Assembly: GCF_029227915.1 (NCBI RefSeq)
Contig: NC_079877.1
Span: 3,100,001 to 3,164,000, forward strand
DNA: 64,000 nucleotides
From: Hydractinia symbiolongicarpus
Lineage: Eukaryota > Cnidaria > Hydrozoa > Anthoathecata > Hydractiniidae
Reading direction: 5' to 3'
The notes below the pieces were generated by a model, which worked only from the letters and a program-made list of their open reading frames with translations, did no database searches and was not told the origin of the DNA. Below are positions 12,501 to 26,795 of the stretch, in pieces; positions within the stretch are counted from its first letter, which is position 1; every line of letters starts with the position of its first letter. Position numbers and translations under genes: made by a program.

Positions 12501-12990
12501 CCATACTCGTCCCCACATGTTTTTAGCGATATTTTTCTGATATTACTAGGTTGCATCGCTTTTAACAGTGACACGATTGACTGTGGGACTTAATTGAACT
12601 AACTTTGGACTGTCACCTTATAAATGTGATACGTCAGCTAACTGGACCCCAAGAATAAAACATTCTTCTTAATTTGACATGATTTCCGAAACTCAGCGAT
12701 TACACTGGCCGCTGTGGTAGCGCTTCATTTAAAAATTTAGATAAATAAGTCATTCTTTACTCTGGGACGAATCCTAGCCGTTATCGCCCACTAAAGAAAT
12801 CGCGACAGTTTCAAAACTACATTTCATTGACTTTCTAACAGTATCAATCCGCTTCAGTTACAACTGTTGCGTCACATATCCGTACCAACTTGTATTTAGC
12901 GATATTTTTCTCATACTACTAGATTGCATCGCTTTTAACAGTGAAACGATTGACTGTGGGACTTAATTGAACTGATTTTCGACTGTGACC

Positions 12991-15480
12991 TTACAAATGT
13001 GATAAATGAGCCAATTGGTCTCCAAGGAATAACATTCTTCTTAATTTGACATGATTGCTGGAATTCAGTGACAACATTAGGTTCTGTGGTAGCGCTTTAT
13101 TTAAAAATTTAGATAAAAAAGTGTTTGTTTTACTGTGGGACCAATCCTGGCCGTTAGCGCGCGCTGAGTAAAAAGGAACAGTTTCAAAAACTACATTTCC
13201 TTGACTTTCTAGCAGTATCAATCCGTTTGAGTTATAACGGTTGCGTCACATAATCGTACCAACATGTATTTAGGAACATCTTTCTGATATTACTAGGTTG
13301 CATCGATTTTAACAGTAAGACGATTGACTGTGGGACTTAATTGAACTAACTTTGGACTGTGACCTGATAAATGTGATAAATGAGACAATTGGAGTCCTAG
13401 AAAAAACATTCTTTTTAATTTGACATGATTGCCGCAACTCAGCGATTACACTGGGCGCTGTGGTAGCGCCTCACTTAAAAATTTAGATAAATAAGTCATT
13501 CTTTACTGTGGGACCAATCCTAGCCGTTATCGCGGCCTGATGAAATAGCGACAGTTTAAAAAACTACATTTCAATGAATTTCTAACGGTATCAGTCCGTT
13601 TGAGTTGCAACGGTTGCGAAACACATTCGTCCCCACATGTATTTGGGGATTCTTTTCTGATTTTACTAGGTTGTATCGCTTTCAACCTTGAAACGATTGA
13701 CTGTGGCACTTAAATGAACTTATTTTAGACTGTGAACTTATTAATATGATAAATGAGCCAATTCGACTCCCACAAATAACATTCCTCTTAATTTGACATG
13801 ATTGCCGAAACTCAGCGATTACACTGGGCGCTGTGGTAGCGCTTCATTTAAAAATTTAGGAAAATAAGTCATTCTTTACTCTGGGACGAATCCTAGCCGT
13901 TATCGCCCGCTAAAGAAATCGCGACAATTTCAAAAACTACATTTCATTGACTTTCTAACAGTATCAATCCGCTTCAGTTACAACTGTTGCGTCAAATATC
14001 CGTACCAACTTGGATTTAGCGATATTTTTCTCATACTACTAGGTTGCATCGCTTTTAACAGTGAAACGATTGACTGTGGAACTTAATTGAACTGATTTTG
14101 GACTGTGACCTTATAAATGTGATAAATGAGCCAATTGGTCTCCAAGGAATAACATTCTTCTTAATTTGACATGATTGCTGGAATTCAGTGACAACATTAG
14201 GTTCTGTGGTAGCGCTTTATTTAAAAATTTAGATAAAAAAGTGTTTGTTTTACTGTGGGACCAATCCTGGCCGTTAGCGCGCGCTGAGTAAATAGGAACA
14301 GTTTCAAAAACTACATTTCCTTGACTTTCTAGCAGTATCAATCCGTTTGAGTTATAACGGTTGCGTCACATATTCGTACCAACATGTATTTAGGAACATC
14401 TTTCTGATATTACTAGGTTGCATCGATTTTAACAGTAAGACGATTGACTGTGGGACTTAATTGAACTAACTTTGGACTGTGACCTGATAAATGTGATAAA
14501 TGAGACAATTGGAGTCCTAGAAAAAACATTCTTTTTAATTTGACATGATTGCCGCAACTCAGCGATTACACTGGGCGCTGTGGTAGCGCCTCACTTAAAA
14601 ATTTAGATAAATAAGTCATTCTTTACTGTGGGACCAATCCTAGCCGTTATCGCGCCCTGATGAAATAGCGACAGGTTTAAAAACTACATTTGTTTGATTT
14701 AATAACGGTGTGAGTCCGTTTGAGTTACAACGGTTGCGTCACATAATCGTACTAACATGTTTTTAGCGATATATTTTTAATATTACTAGGTTGCATCGCT
14801 TTTAACAGTGACACGAGTGACTGTGGGACTTAATTGAACTAACTTTGGACTGTCACCTTATAAATGTGATATGTCAGCCAACTGGACCCCAAGAATAAAA
14901 CATTCTTCTTAATTTGACATGATTGCCGAAACTCAGCGATTACACTGGGCGCTGTGGTAGCGCTTCATTTAAAAATTTAGGAAAATAAGTCATTCTTTAC
15001 TCTGGGACGAATCCTAGCCGTTATCGCCCGCTAAAGAAATCGCGACAATTTCAAAAACTACATTTCATTGACTTTCTAACAGTATCAATCCGCTTCAGTT
15101 ACAACTGTTGCGTCAAATATCCGTACCAACTTGGATTTAGCGATATTTTTCTCATACTACTAGGTTGCATCGCTTTTAACAGTGAAACGATTGACTGTGG
15201 AACTTAATTGAACTGATTTTGGACTGTGACCTTATAAATGTGATAAATGAGCCAATTGGTCTCCAAGGAATAACATTCTTCTTAATTTGACATGATTGCT
15301 GGAATTCAGTGACAACATTAGGTTCTGTGGTAGCGCTTTATTTAAAAATTTAGATAAAAAAGTGTTTGTTTTACTGTGGGACCAATCCTGGCCGTTAGCG
15401 CGCGCTGAGTAAATAGGAACAGTTTCAAAAACTACATTTCCTTGACTTTCTAGCAGTATCAGTCTGTTTGAGTTGCAGCG
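12991..15480 (+). repeat. 3-mer higher-order repeat, about 1,120 bp
   Basis: Monomers with the rare segments AGTGTTTGTTTTACTG and GCGCGCTGAGTAAA recur with starts at 12991, 14111 and 15232, a period of 1,120-1,121 bp or three monomers. Two of the three monomers per unit are nearly identical between copies. The third differs (compare about 13560-13700 with about 14680-14830), so exchange has replaced one monomer. Confidence 0.82.
13454..13470. other. Satellite dyad, perfect 6-bp stem variant
   Basis: GGCGCT, GTGGT, AGCGCC. The right-arm change from T to C relative to the common form turns the outer G-T pair into G-C and so lengthens the stem. Confidence 0.65.
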
Positions 15481-15755
15481 GTTGCGTCACATATTCGTAC
15501 CAACATGTATTTAGGGATATTTTTCTGATATTACTATGTTGCATAGCTTTTAACAGTGAATCAATTGACTGTGGGACTTAATTGAACTAACTTTGGACTG
15601 TGACCTGATAAATGTGATAAATAAGATAATTGGACCCCAAGAAATAACATTCTTCTTAATTTGACGTGATTGCCGGAACTCAGCGATCACACTGGGCGCT
15701 GTGGTAGCGGTTCATCTAAATATGTAGATAAATAAGTCATTATATATATAAATTA

Positions 15756-16802
15756 TTGATCGGACATCTAAATATAAATTCACTCAGAAGCAAAGTACTA
15801 TCCCTACAGGAAGTTGTCAAGGATCATTTGGACATTCTGCTGATATCTGAATCGAAACTTGATCAATCGTTTACCGATGCTTCAATTGCCTTAAATGGTT
15901 TCAAACGTCCCTATCGAAGAGACCGAAACAAAAATGGCGGGGGATTGGTTTTGTATGTTAATTGCGAAATAATTAGTAATGCTATAAAACTCCCTTCTTT
16001 ACCTGAAGATATCGAAATAGTTGGAATCGAAGTTATCCTTCGTGCACAAAAATGGTCCGTACTGGGCATTTACAAACCACCCAATCAACGCTGCGATTAT
16101 TTTCTTGAAAACCTTGGTAAAGTCCTAGATTCGTTTCATTACGAAAATTGTATAATAATGGGCGACTTCAACAGCCACGAATCCGAATTATCAATCTTAA
16201 AAACTCACTATAATCTTTCAAACTTAATTGATTCACCAACTTGTTACAAGAACCCTGCGAACCCATCCTGTATTGATCATATATGGGTTTCTGACAAGAA
16301 AAGGTTCACAAATAGCTGTGCAATAGAGACAGGACTGTCCGATTGGCACAAACTCACTGTGACTGTTATAAAAGCGGAGATGCCAAAAAAGAAACCCCGC
16401 ATTATAAAGTACAGGTCTATAAAAAACTTCAATAAATCCGAATTCCAAAAAGACCTTACTAAGTCAATGGAGTTACAGGAAGTGAATTTCGCAAACCTCG
16501 ATACAGCTTTTAAGAACGTAATTGAAAAACATATGCCAGTGAAGCAAAAGATGGTTAGAAACAATCATGCACCATTTATTACGAAGAGAGTACGCAAAGA
16601 AATTATGATGAGAAGTAGAAAAAGAAACGTATATAATTCGAATCCAACTGCTGAAAATTGGAACTCTTTTCGAATTCAAAGGAATAAGTGTGCAAAGATT
16701 GTCAGAGATGCAAGAAAGAATTATTACAGAAAACTTGACGTGTCGATAGTTCGAGACAACAAAGCATTTTGGAAAATCGTGAAACCAAATTTCTCCGAGT
16801 AG
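15756..16802 (+). pseudogene. TE2 endonuclease domain plus RT linker, no RT
   Basis: An uninterrupted frame of about 348 codons encodes the complete endonuclease of a CR1/L2-like ORF2. Motifs: HLNINSLRSK with catalytic Asn near residue 6, ISESKLD with Glu32, GGGLVLYV, GIYKPPN near 104-110, MGDFNSH with Asp137 and Asn139, CIDHIWVSD with Asp174, and GLSDWHKL near 193-200, a variant of the usual SDHH box. A basic linker follows, ending near DNKAFWKIVKPNFSE. The frame opens with TTG and no ATG lies in front, so it is a 5'-truncated piece of ORF2 rather than a gene with its own start. The stop comes exactly where the RT should begin. The intact frame suggests a young copy; nothing shows that it is translated. 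Confidence 0.85.
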
Positions 16803-16950
16803 AGTCTTTCATGTTTTTCAGCTAAAAAGCTTTCGGATTGATTCTACTAGAGAAATGGTATTTTATTATTATATATTATTAGTTTTTTTATTAGTATATT
16901 TTATTAGTATATTTTAAATCTTTTGTACATTATCGACTATAAATAAAGCA
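16803..16950 (+). other. TE2 3' untranslated region with polyadenylation signal
   Basis: AT-rich sequence with repeated TATTTTATTAGTA-like segments. A canonical AATAAA lies at 16942-16947, four bases before the microsatellite starts. The signal directly in front of the tail marks this as the genuine 3' terminus of the element, so the missing RT is an internal loss and not a 3' truncation. Confidence 0.7.
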
Positions 16951-17724
<774 letters not shown>

Positions 17725-20700
17725 TCTTTACTGTGGGACTAATCCTAGCCGTTAGCGCGCACTGAAGTAATAGCGACAGTTTCAAAAACTGCATTTCATT
17801 GACATTCTAACGGTATCAATCCGCTTCAGTTACAACGGATGCGTCACATATTTGTACCAACTTGTATTTAGCGATAGGTCTCTGATATTACTAGGTTGCA
17901 TCGCTTTTAAAAGTGAAACAATTGACTGTGGCACTTAATTGAACTAAATTTGGACTGTCACCTGATGAATGTGATAAATGAGATAATTGGACCCCAAGAA
18001 ATAAGATTCTTCTTAATTTGACGTGATTGCCGGAACTCAGCGATTGCACTGGGTGCTGTGGTAGCGCTTCATTTAAAAATTAAGAAAAGAAAGTCATTTT
18101 TTTACTGTGGGACCAATCCTAGCCTTTAGCGCGCGCTGAAGTAATAGAGACAGTTTAAAAAACTACATTTCAATGAATTTCTAACGGTATCAGTCCGTTT
18201 GAGTTGCAGCGGTTGCGTCACGTATTCGTACCAACATGTATTTAGCAATATTTTTCCGCTATTACTAGGTTGCATTGCTTTTAACAGTGAAACGACTGAC
18301 TGTGGGACTTAACTGAACTGATTTTGGACTGTGACATTATAAATGTGGTATGTGAGACAATTGGACTCCAAGAAATAACATTTTTCTCAATTTGACATGA
18401 TTGCCAGAACTCAGCGATTACACTGGGTGCTGTGGTAGCACTTCATTTAAAAATTTAGATAAAAAAGTCATTTTTTAATGTGGGACCAATCCTAGCCTTT
18501 ATCGCGCGCTGATGAAACAGCGACAGGTGCACAAACTAAATTTCATTGACTTTCTAACGGTCTCAGTCGGTTTGAGTTACGACGGTTGGGTCACATATTC
18601 GCACCAAAATGTATTTAGGAATATTTTTCTAATATTACTAGGTTGCATCGATTTTAACAGTAAGACGATTGACTGTGGGACTTAATTGAACTAACTTTGG
18701 ACTGTGACCTGATAAATATGATAAATGAGGCAATTGGAGTCCAAGAAATAACATTCTTCTTAATTTGACGTGATTGCCGGAACTCAGCTCTCACACTGGG
18801 CGCTGTGGTAGCGGTTCATCTAAAAATTCAGATAAATAAGTCATTCTTTACTGTTGGACTGATCCTAGCCGTTAGCGCGCGCTGAAGTAATAGCGACAGT
18901 TTCAAAAACTACATTTCTTTGACTTTCTAACGGTGTGAGTCCGTTTGAGTTACAACGGTTGTGTCACATATTCGTTCTAACATGTTTTCAGCGATATTTT
19001 TCTGATTATACTAGGTTGCATTGCTTTTAACAGTGAAACCATTGACTGTGGGACTTAATTGAACTAACTTTGGACTGTGACCTGATAAATGTGACAAATG
19101 ACACAATTGGACCCCAAGAAATAACATTCTTCTGAATTTGACATGATTGCCGAAACTCAGCGATAGCACTGGGTGCTGCGGTAGCGCTTCATTTAAAATT
19201 TAGGAAAAGAATGTCATTTTTTACTGTGGCACCAATCCTAGCCGTTAGCGCGCTGAAGAAGTAGAGACAGCTTCAAATAATACATTTCACTGACTCTCTA
19301 CTGGTGTCAGTCCGTTTGAGTTACAACGATTGAGTCACATATTCGTACCAACATGCATTTAGGAATATTCTTCTAATATTACTAGGTTGCATCCCTTTTA
19401 ACAGTGAAACGATTGACTGTGGGACTTACTTCAACTAACTTTGGACTGTGACCTAATAAATGTAATAAATGAGACAATTGGAGTCCAAGAAAAACATTCT
19501 TCTAAATTTGACATGATTGCCGCAACTCAGCGGTTGCACTGGACACTGTGGTATCACTTCATTTGAAGATTTAGATAAAAAAGTCATTCTTTACTTTGGG
19601 ACCAATCCTGGCAGTTATTGCGCGCTAATAAAACAGCGACACGTGTAAAAACTGAATTTCATTGACTTTCTAACGGTGTCAGTCCGTTTGAGTTACAACG
19701 GTTGGGTCACATAATCGTACTAACATGTATTTAGCGATAGTTTTCTGACATTACTAGGTTGCATCGCTTTTAACAGTGAAACGATTGACTGTGAAACTTA
19801 ATTGAACTAACTTTGGATTGTGACCTGATAAATGTGATAAATGTGATAAATGACACAATTGAACCACAAGAAATAACATTCTTCTTAATTTGACGTGATT
19901 GCTGGAACTCAGCGATTGCACTGGGCGCTGTGGTAGCGCTTCATTTAAAAATTTAGATAAATAAGTCCTTCTTTACTGTGGGACCAATGCTAACCGTAAT
20001 CGCGCGCTAAAAAAGTAGCGACAGTTTCAAAAACTACATTTCATTGACTTTCTAACGGTATCAATCCGCTTCAGTTCCAACGGTTGCGTCACATACTCGT
20101 ACCAACTTGAATTTAGCGATATTTTTCTCCCATTACTAGGCTGCGTCGCTTTTAACAGTGAAACGAATGACTGTGGGACTAAATTGAACTGATTTTGGAC
20201 TGTAACCTTATGAATGTGATAAAGTGAGACAATTGGACTACAAGAAATAACATTCTTCTTAATTTCACATGATTGCCGAAACTCAGCGATTACACTGGGC
20301 GCTGTGGTAGCGCTTCATTTAAAAATTAAGAAAAGAAAGTCATTTTTTACTGTGGGACCAATCCTAGCCGTTAGCGAGCGCTGATGAAACAACGACAGGT
20401 GCCAAAACTAAATTTAATTGACTTTCTAACGGTGTCAGTCCGTTTGAGTTAAAACGGTTGGGTCACATATTCGTGCTAACATGTATTTAGCGATATTTTT
20501 CTGATTATACTAGGTTGCATTGCTTTTAACAGTGAAACGATTGACTGTGGGACTTAATTGAACTAACTTTGGATTGTGACCTGATAATTGTGATAAATGA
20601 CACAATTAGACCACAAGAAATAACATTCTTCTTAATTTGACGTGATTGCCGGAACTCAGCGATTGCACTGGGCGCTGTGGTAGCGCTTCATTTAAAAATT

Positions 20701-23700
20701 TAGATAAATAAGTCATTCTTTACTGTGGAACCAATCCTAGCCGTAATCGCGCGCTGAAGAAGTAGCGACAGTTTCAAAAACTACATTTCATTGACTTTCT
20801 ACCGGTATCAATCCGCTTCAGTTCCAACGGTTGCGTCACATACTCGTACCAACTTGAATTTAGCGATATTTTTCTCGCATTACTAGGCTGCATCGCTTTT
20901 AACAGTCAAACGAATGACTGTGGGACTTGATTGTGCTAACTTTTAACTGTGAACGGATAAATGTGATAAATAATACAATTGCAGTCGAAGAAATAACATT
21001 CTTATTAATTTGACGTGATTGCCGGAACTGAGCGATTGCACTGGGCGCTGTTGTAGCGCTTCATTTAAAAATTTAGATAAATATGTCATTCTTTACTGTG
21101 GGACCAATCCTAGCCGTAATCGCGCACTGAAGAAGTAGCGACAGTTTCAAAAACTACATTTCATTGATTTTCTAACGGTATCAATCCGCTTCAGTTCCAA
21201 CGGTTGCGTCACATACTCGTACCAACTTGAATTTAGCGATATTTTTCTCGCATTATTAGCCTGCATCGCTTTTAACAGTGAAACGAATGACTGTGGGACT
21301 AAATTGAACTGATTTTAGACTGTAACCTTATGAATGTGATAAAGTGAGACAATTGGACTACAAGAAATAACATTCTTCTTAATTTGACATGATTGCCGAA
21401 ACTCAGCGATTACACTAGGCGCTGTGGTAGCGCTTCATTTAAAAATTAAGAAAAGAAAGTCATTTTTTACTGTGGGACCAATCCTAGCCGTTAGCGCGCG
21501 CTGAAGAAATAGAGACAGTTTCAAATACTACATTTCACCGACTTTCTACCGGTGTCCGTCCGTTTGAGTTACAACGGTTTGGTCACATATTCGTACCAAC
21601 ATGTATATAGGAATATTTCTCTAATATTACTAGGTTGCATCCCTTTTAACATTGAAACGATTGACAGTGGGACTTAATTCAACTAGCTTTGGACTGTGAC
21701 CTGATAAATGTGATAAATGGGACAATTGGAGTCTAAGAATTAACATTCTTCTTATTTTGACATGATTGCCGCAACTCAGCGATTACACTGGACACTGTGG
21801 TAGCACTTCATTTAAAGATTTAGATAAAAAATTCATTCTTTACTTTGGGACCAATCCTAGCAGTTATTGCGCGCTGATGAAACAGTGACACGTGTAAAAA
21901 CTGAATTTCATTGACTTTCTAACGGTGTCAGTCCGTTTGAGTTACAACGGTTGGGTCACATAATCGTACTAACATGTATTTAGCGATAGTTTTCTGACAT
22001 TACTAGGTTGCATCGCTTTTAACAGTGAAACGATTGACTGTGAAACTTAATTGAACTAACTTTGGATTGTGACCTGATAAATGTGATAAATGACACAATT
22101 GGACCACAAGAAAAAACATTCTTCTTAATTTGACGTGATTGCCGGAACTCAGCGATTGCACTGGGCGCTGTGGTAGCGCTTCATTTAAAAATTTAGATAA
22201 ATAAGTCATTCTTTACTGTGGAACCAATCCTAGCCGTAATCGCGCGCTGAAGAAGTAGCGACAGTTTCAAAAACTACAGTTCATTGACTTTCTAACGGTA
22301 TCAATCCGTTTGAGTTACAACCGTTGGGTCACATAATCGTACTAACATGTATTTAGCGATCGTTTTCTGACATTACTAGGTTGCATCGCTTTTAACAGTG
22401 AAACGATTGACTGTGAAACTTAATAGAACTAACTTTGGATTGTGACCTGATAAATGTGATAAATGACACAATTGGACTACAAGAAATAACATTCTTCTTA
22501 ATTTCACATGATTGCCGGAACTCGGTGATTACACTTGTTGCTGTGGTAGCGCTTCATTTAAAAATTTAGATAAAAAAGTCATTCTTTACTGTGGGACGAA
22601 TCCTAGCCGTAATCGCGCACTGAAGAAGTAGAGACAGTTTCAAGAACTACATTTCAATGAATTTCTAACAGTATCAGTCCGTTTGAGTTACAACGGTTGC
22701 GTCCCATGTTCGTCGCCACATGAATTTAGGGATATTTTTCTGATATTACTAGGTTGTATTGCTTGTAACAGTGAAACGATTCACTGTGGGACTTAATTGA
22801 ACTGATTTTGGACTGTGACCTTATAAATGTGATAAATGACCCAATTGGTCTCCAAGGAATAACATTCTTCTTAATTTTACATGATTGCTGGAATTCAGCG
22901 ATAACATTAGGCTCTCTGGTAGCGTTTTATTTAAAAATTTATATAAATAAGTCATATTTACTGTGGGATCAATCCTGGCCGTTAGCACGCGCTGAATAAA
23001 TAGGAACAGTTTTAAAAAACTACATTTCATTGACTTTCTAACTGTATCAATCCGTTTGAGTTACAACGGTTGCGTCACATATTCGTACCAACATGTACTT
23101 AGCGATATTTTTCCGCTATTACTAGGTTGCATCCCTTTTAACAGTGAAACGATTGACTGTGGGACTTAATTCAACTAACTTTGGACTTTGACCTAATAAA
23201 TGTGATAAATAAGACAATTGGAGTCCAAGAAATAACATTCTTCTAAATTTGACATGATTGCCGCAACTCAGCGATTACACTGGACACTGTGGTAGCACTT
23301 CATTTAATGATTTAGATAAAAAAGTCATTCTTTACTTTGGGACCAATCCTAGCAGTTATTGCGCGCTGATGAAACAGCGACACGTGTAAAAACTGAATTT
23401 CATTGACTTTCTAACGGTGTCAGTCCGTTTGAGTTACAACGGTTGGGTCACATAATCGTACTAACATCTATTTAGCGATAGTTTTCTGACATTACTAGGT
23501 TGCATCGCTTTTAACAGTGAAACGATTGACTGTGAAACTTAATTGAACTAACTTTGGATTGTGACCTGATAAATGTGATAAATGACACAATTGGACCACA
23601 AGAAATAACATTCTTCTTAATTTGACGTGATTGCCGGAACTCAGCGATTGCACTGGGCGCTGTGGTAGCGCTTCATTTAAAAATTTAGATAAATAAGTCA

Positions 23701-26625
23701 TTCTTTACTGTGGAACCAATCCTAGCCGTAATCGCGCGCTGAAGAAGTAGCGACAGTTTCAAAAACAACATTTCATTGACTTTCTAACGGTATCAATCCG
23801 CTTCAGTTCCAACGGTTGCGTCACATACTCGTACCAACTTGAATTTAGCGATATTTTTCTCGCATTTCTAGGCTGCATCGCTTTTAACAGTGAAACGAAT
23901 GACTGTGGGACTTGATTGAACTAACTTTTAACTGTGAACGGATAAATGTGATAAATAATACAATTGCAGTCGAAGAAATAACATTCTTATTAATTTGACG
24001 TGATTGCCGGAACTCAGAGCATGCAGTGGGCGCTGTGGTAGCGCTTCATTTAAAAAATTAGATAAATTAGTCATTCTTTACTCGGGGACGAATCCTAGCC
24101 GTAATCGCGCGCTGATGAAACAGCGACAGGTGCAAAAACTAAATTTCATTGACTTTCTAAGGGTGCCAGTCCGTTTGAGTTACAACAGTTGGGTCGCACA
24201 TTCGTACCAACATGTATTTAGGAATATTTTTCTAATATTACTAGGTTGCATCCCTTTTAACAGTGAAACGATTGACTGTGGGACTTAATTGAACTAACTT
24301 TGGACTGTGACCTGATAAATGTGATAAATGAGACAATTGAGTCTAAGAAGTAACATTCTTCTTATTTTGACATGATTGCCGCAACTCAGCGATTACACTG
24401 GGCACTGTGGTAGCACTTCATTTAAAAATTTAGATAAAAAAGTCATTCTTTACTGTGGGACGAAATCCTAGCCGTAATCGCGCGCTCAAGAAGTAGAGAC
24501 AGTTTCAAGAACTACATTTCAATGAATTTCTAACAGTATCAGTCCGTTTGAGTTACAACGGTTGCGTCCCATATTCGTCGCCACATGAATTTAGGGATAT
24601 TTTTCTGATATTACCAGGTTGTATTACTTGTAACAGTGAAACGATTCACTGTGGGACTTAATTGAACTGATTTTGGACTGTGACCTTATAAATGTGATAA
24701 ATGAGCCAATTGGTCTCCAAGGAATAACATTCCTCTTAATTTTACTTGATTGCTGGAATTCAGCGATAACATTAGGCTCTGTGGTAGCGTTTTATTTAAA
24801 AATTTGGATAAATAAGTCATATTTACTGTGGGATCAATCCTGGCCGTTAGCACGTGCTGAATAAATAGGAACAGTTTTAAAAAACTACATTTCATTGACT
24901 TTCTAGCTGTATCAATCCGTTTGAGTTACAACGGTTGCGTCACATATTCGTACCAACATGTTCTTAGCGATATTTTTCCGCTATTACTAGGTTGCATCCC
25001 TTTTAACAGTGAAACGATTGACTGTGAAACTTAATTGAACTGATTATGGACTGTGACCTGATAAATGTGATAAATGAGCAAACTGGACCCCAAGAAATAA
25101 CATTCTTCTTAGTTTGACATAATTGCCGGAACTTAGCGATTACACTGTGTGCTGTGGTAGCGCTTCATTTGAAAAATTAAATAAATAAATCATTTTTTAT
25201 CGTGGGACAAATCCTGGCCGTTATCGCGCGTGGAAGAAATAGCGACAGTTTCAAAACCTACACTTCATTGACTTTCTAACGGTGTCAGTCCGTTTGAGTT
25301 ACAACGGTTGGGAACATATTCGTACCAACATGTATTTAGCGATACTTCTCTGAGATTACTAGGTTGCATTGCTTTTAACAGTGAAACGATTGACTGTGGG
25401 ACTTAATTGAACTGATTTTGGACTGTGACCTTATAAATGTGGTAAATGAGCCAATTGGACTCCCGGAAATAACATTCCTCTTAATTTGAAATGATTGATG
25501 GAATTCAACGATTACAATGGGCGCTGTGGTAGCGCTTCATTTAAAAATTAAGAAAAGAAAGTCATTTCTTACTGTGGAACCAATCCTAGCCGTTAGCGCG
25601 CGTGGAAGAAATAGCGACAGTTTCAAAACCTACACTTCAATGACTTTCTAACGGTGTCAGTCCGTTTGAGTTACAACGGTTGCGTCACATATTCGTCCCC
25701 ACATGTATTTAGGGATAATTATCAGATGTTACTAGGTTGTATCGCTTTCAACGGTGAAACGATTGGCTGTGGCACTTAAATGAACTGATTTTGGACTGTG
25801 ACCTTGTAAATGAGATAAATGAGCCAATTGGACTCCCAGAAGTAACATTCCTTTTATTTTGACATGATTGCTGGAATTCAATGATTACAATGGGCGTTGT
25901 GGTAGCGCCTCACCTAAAAACTTAGATAAATAAATCATATTTACTGTGGGACCAATCCTGGCCGTTTGCACGCGCTGAATAAATAGGAACAGTTTCAAAA
26001 TCTGCATTTCCTTGACTTTCTAGCGTTATCAATCCGTGTGAGTTACAACGATTGCGTCACATATTCGTACCAACATGTATTTAGGGACATTTTTCTGATA
26101 TTACTAGGTTGCATCGATTTTAACAGTGAAACGATTGACTGTGGGACTTAATTGAACTAACTTTTGACTGTGTCCTGATAAATGTGATAAATAAGACAAT
26201 TGGAGTCCAAGAAATAACATTCTTTTTAATTTGACATGATTGCCGCAACTCAGCGATTACACTGGGCGCTGTGGTAGCACTTCATTTAAAAATTTAGATA
26301 AATAAGTCATTTTTTACCGTGGGACCAATCCTAGCCGTTATCGCGCCCTGATGAATTAGCGACAGGTTTAAAAACTACATTTCTTTGACTTTATACCGGT
26401 GTGAGTCCGTTTGAGTTACAACAGTTGCGTCACATAATCGTACTAACATGTTTTTAGCGATATTTTTCTGATATTACTAGGTTGCATCGCTTTTAACAGT
26501 GACACGATTGACTGTGGGACTTAATTGAACTAATTTTTGGACTGTGACCTGATAAATGTGATAAATGAGATAATTGGACCCCAAGAAATAACATTCTTCT
26601 TAATTTGACGTGATTGCCGGAACTC
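17725..26625 (+). repeat. Satellite array S3
   Basis: About 24 monomers (8.9 kb), all +. Most are of the GATTGCCGGAACTCAGCG or GCCGCAACTCAGCG type rather than the EcoRI-bearing type of S1. A small expansion at about 19825-19850 carries GTGATAAAT three times instead of twice. The last 2.6 kb, from about 24004, is the upstream context that recurs before each TE3 copy. No gene is seen. Confidence 0.96.
22003..24864 (+). repeat. Higher-order repeats of 4 and 5 monomers
   Basis: The monomer at 22003-22209 (GACTGTGAAACTTAATTG, GTGACCTGATAAATG, AATGACACAATTGG) recurs at 23495-23701, a shift of 1,492 bp or four monomers. The monomer at 22808-22999 recurs at 24673-24864, a shift of 1,865 bp or five monomers. 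The two shifts differ by one monomer, so a single-monomer gain or loss separates the units. Confidence 0.78.
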
Positions 26626-26795
26626 TTTTTTTTTTCTTTTCAATTTATTTAAAGTCGATTATTCACATATTTACAATAGTTTCCAAAAAAAAAAAAGTAA
26701 TTAAGAAAACTAATCTAAATCGACTAGATTTTTTATGTTTACAATTAAATAAAATCATTTTTTTTATATATATAAACAATAATAACAACAAAGTT
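26626..26795 (-). other. TE3-A 3' end: polyadenylation signal and poly(A) tract
   Basis: On the minus strand the sequence after the RT stop is AT-rich. It carries AATAAA at 26644-26649 and ends in a purine run of A4-G-A10 that abuts the satellite. A signal about 14-18 nt before the tract is what a retrotransposed polyadenylated transcript leaves. Equivalent signals lie at 35944-35949, 42699-42704 and 51629-51634 in the other copies. Confidence 0.75.

Larger units (their letters stand above)
9583..15741 (+). repeat. Satellite array S2
   Basis: About 16.5 monomers in + orientation. The first stretch is scarred: near 9620-9655 a short piece with ACTAGGTTGTA is repeated and a monomer then jumps to CTTCCACAAATAGC, so most of one unit is lost. 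Clean spacing follows; for example, the ATTGACTGTG marker lies at 11828, 12201, 12576 and 12949, giving periods of 373, 375 and 373 bp. No gene is seen. Confidence 0.96.
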
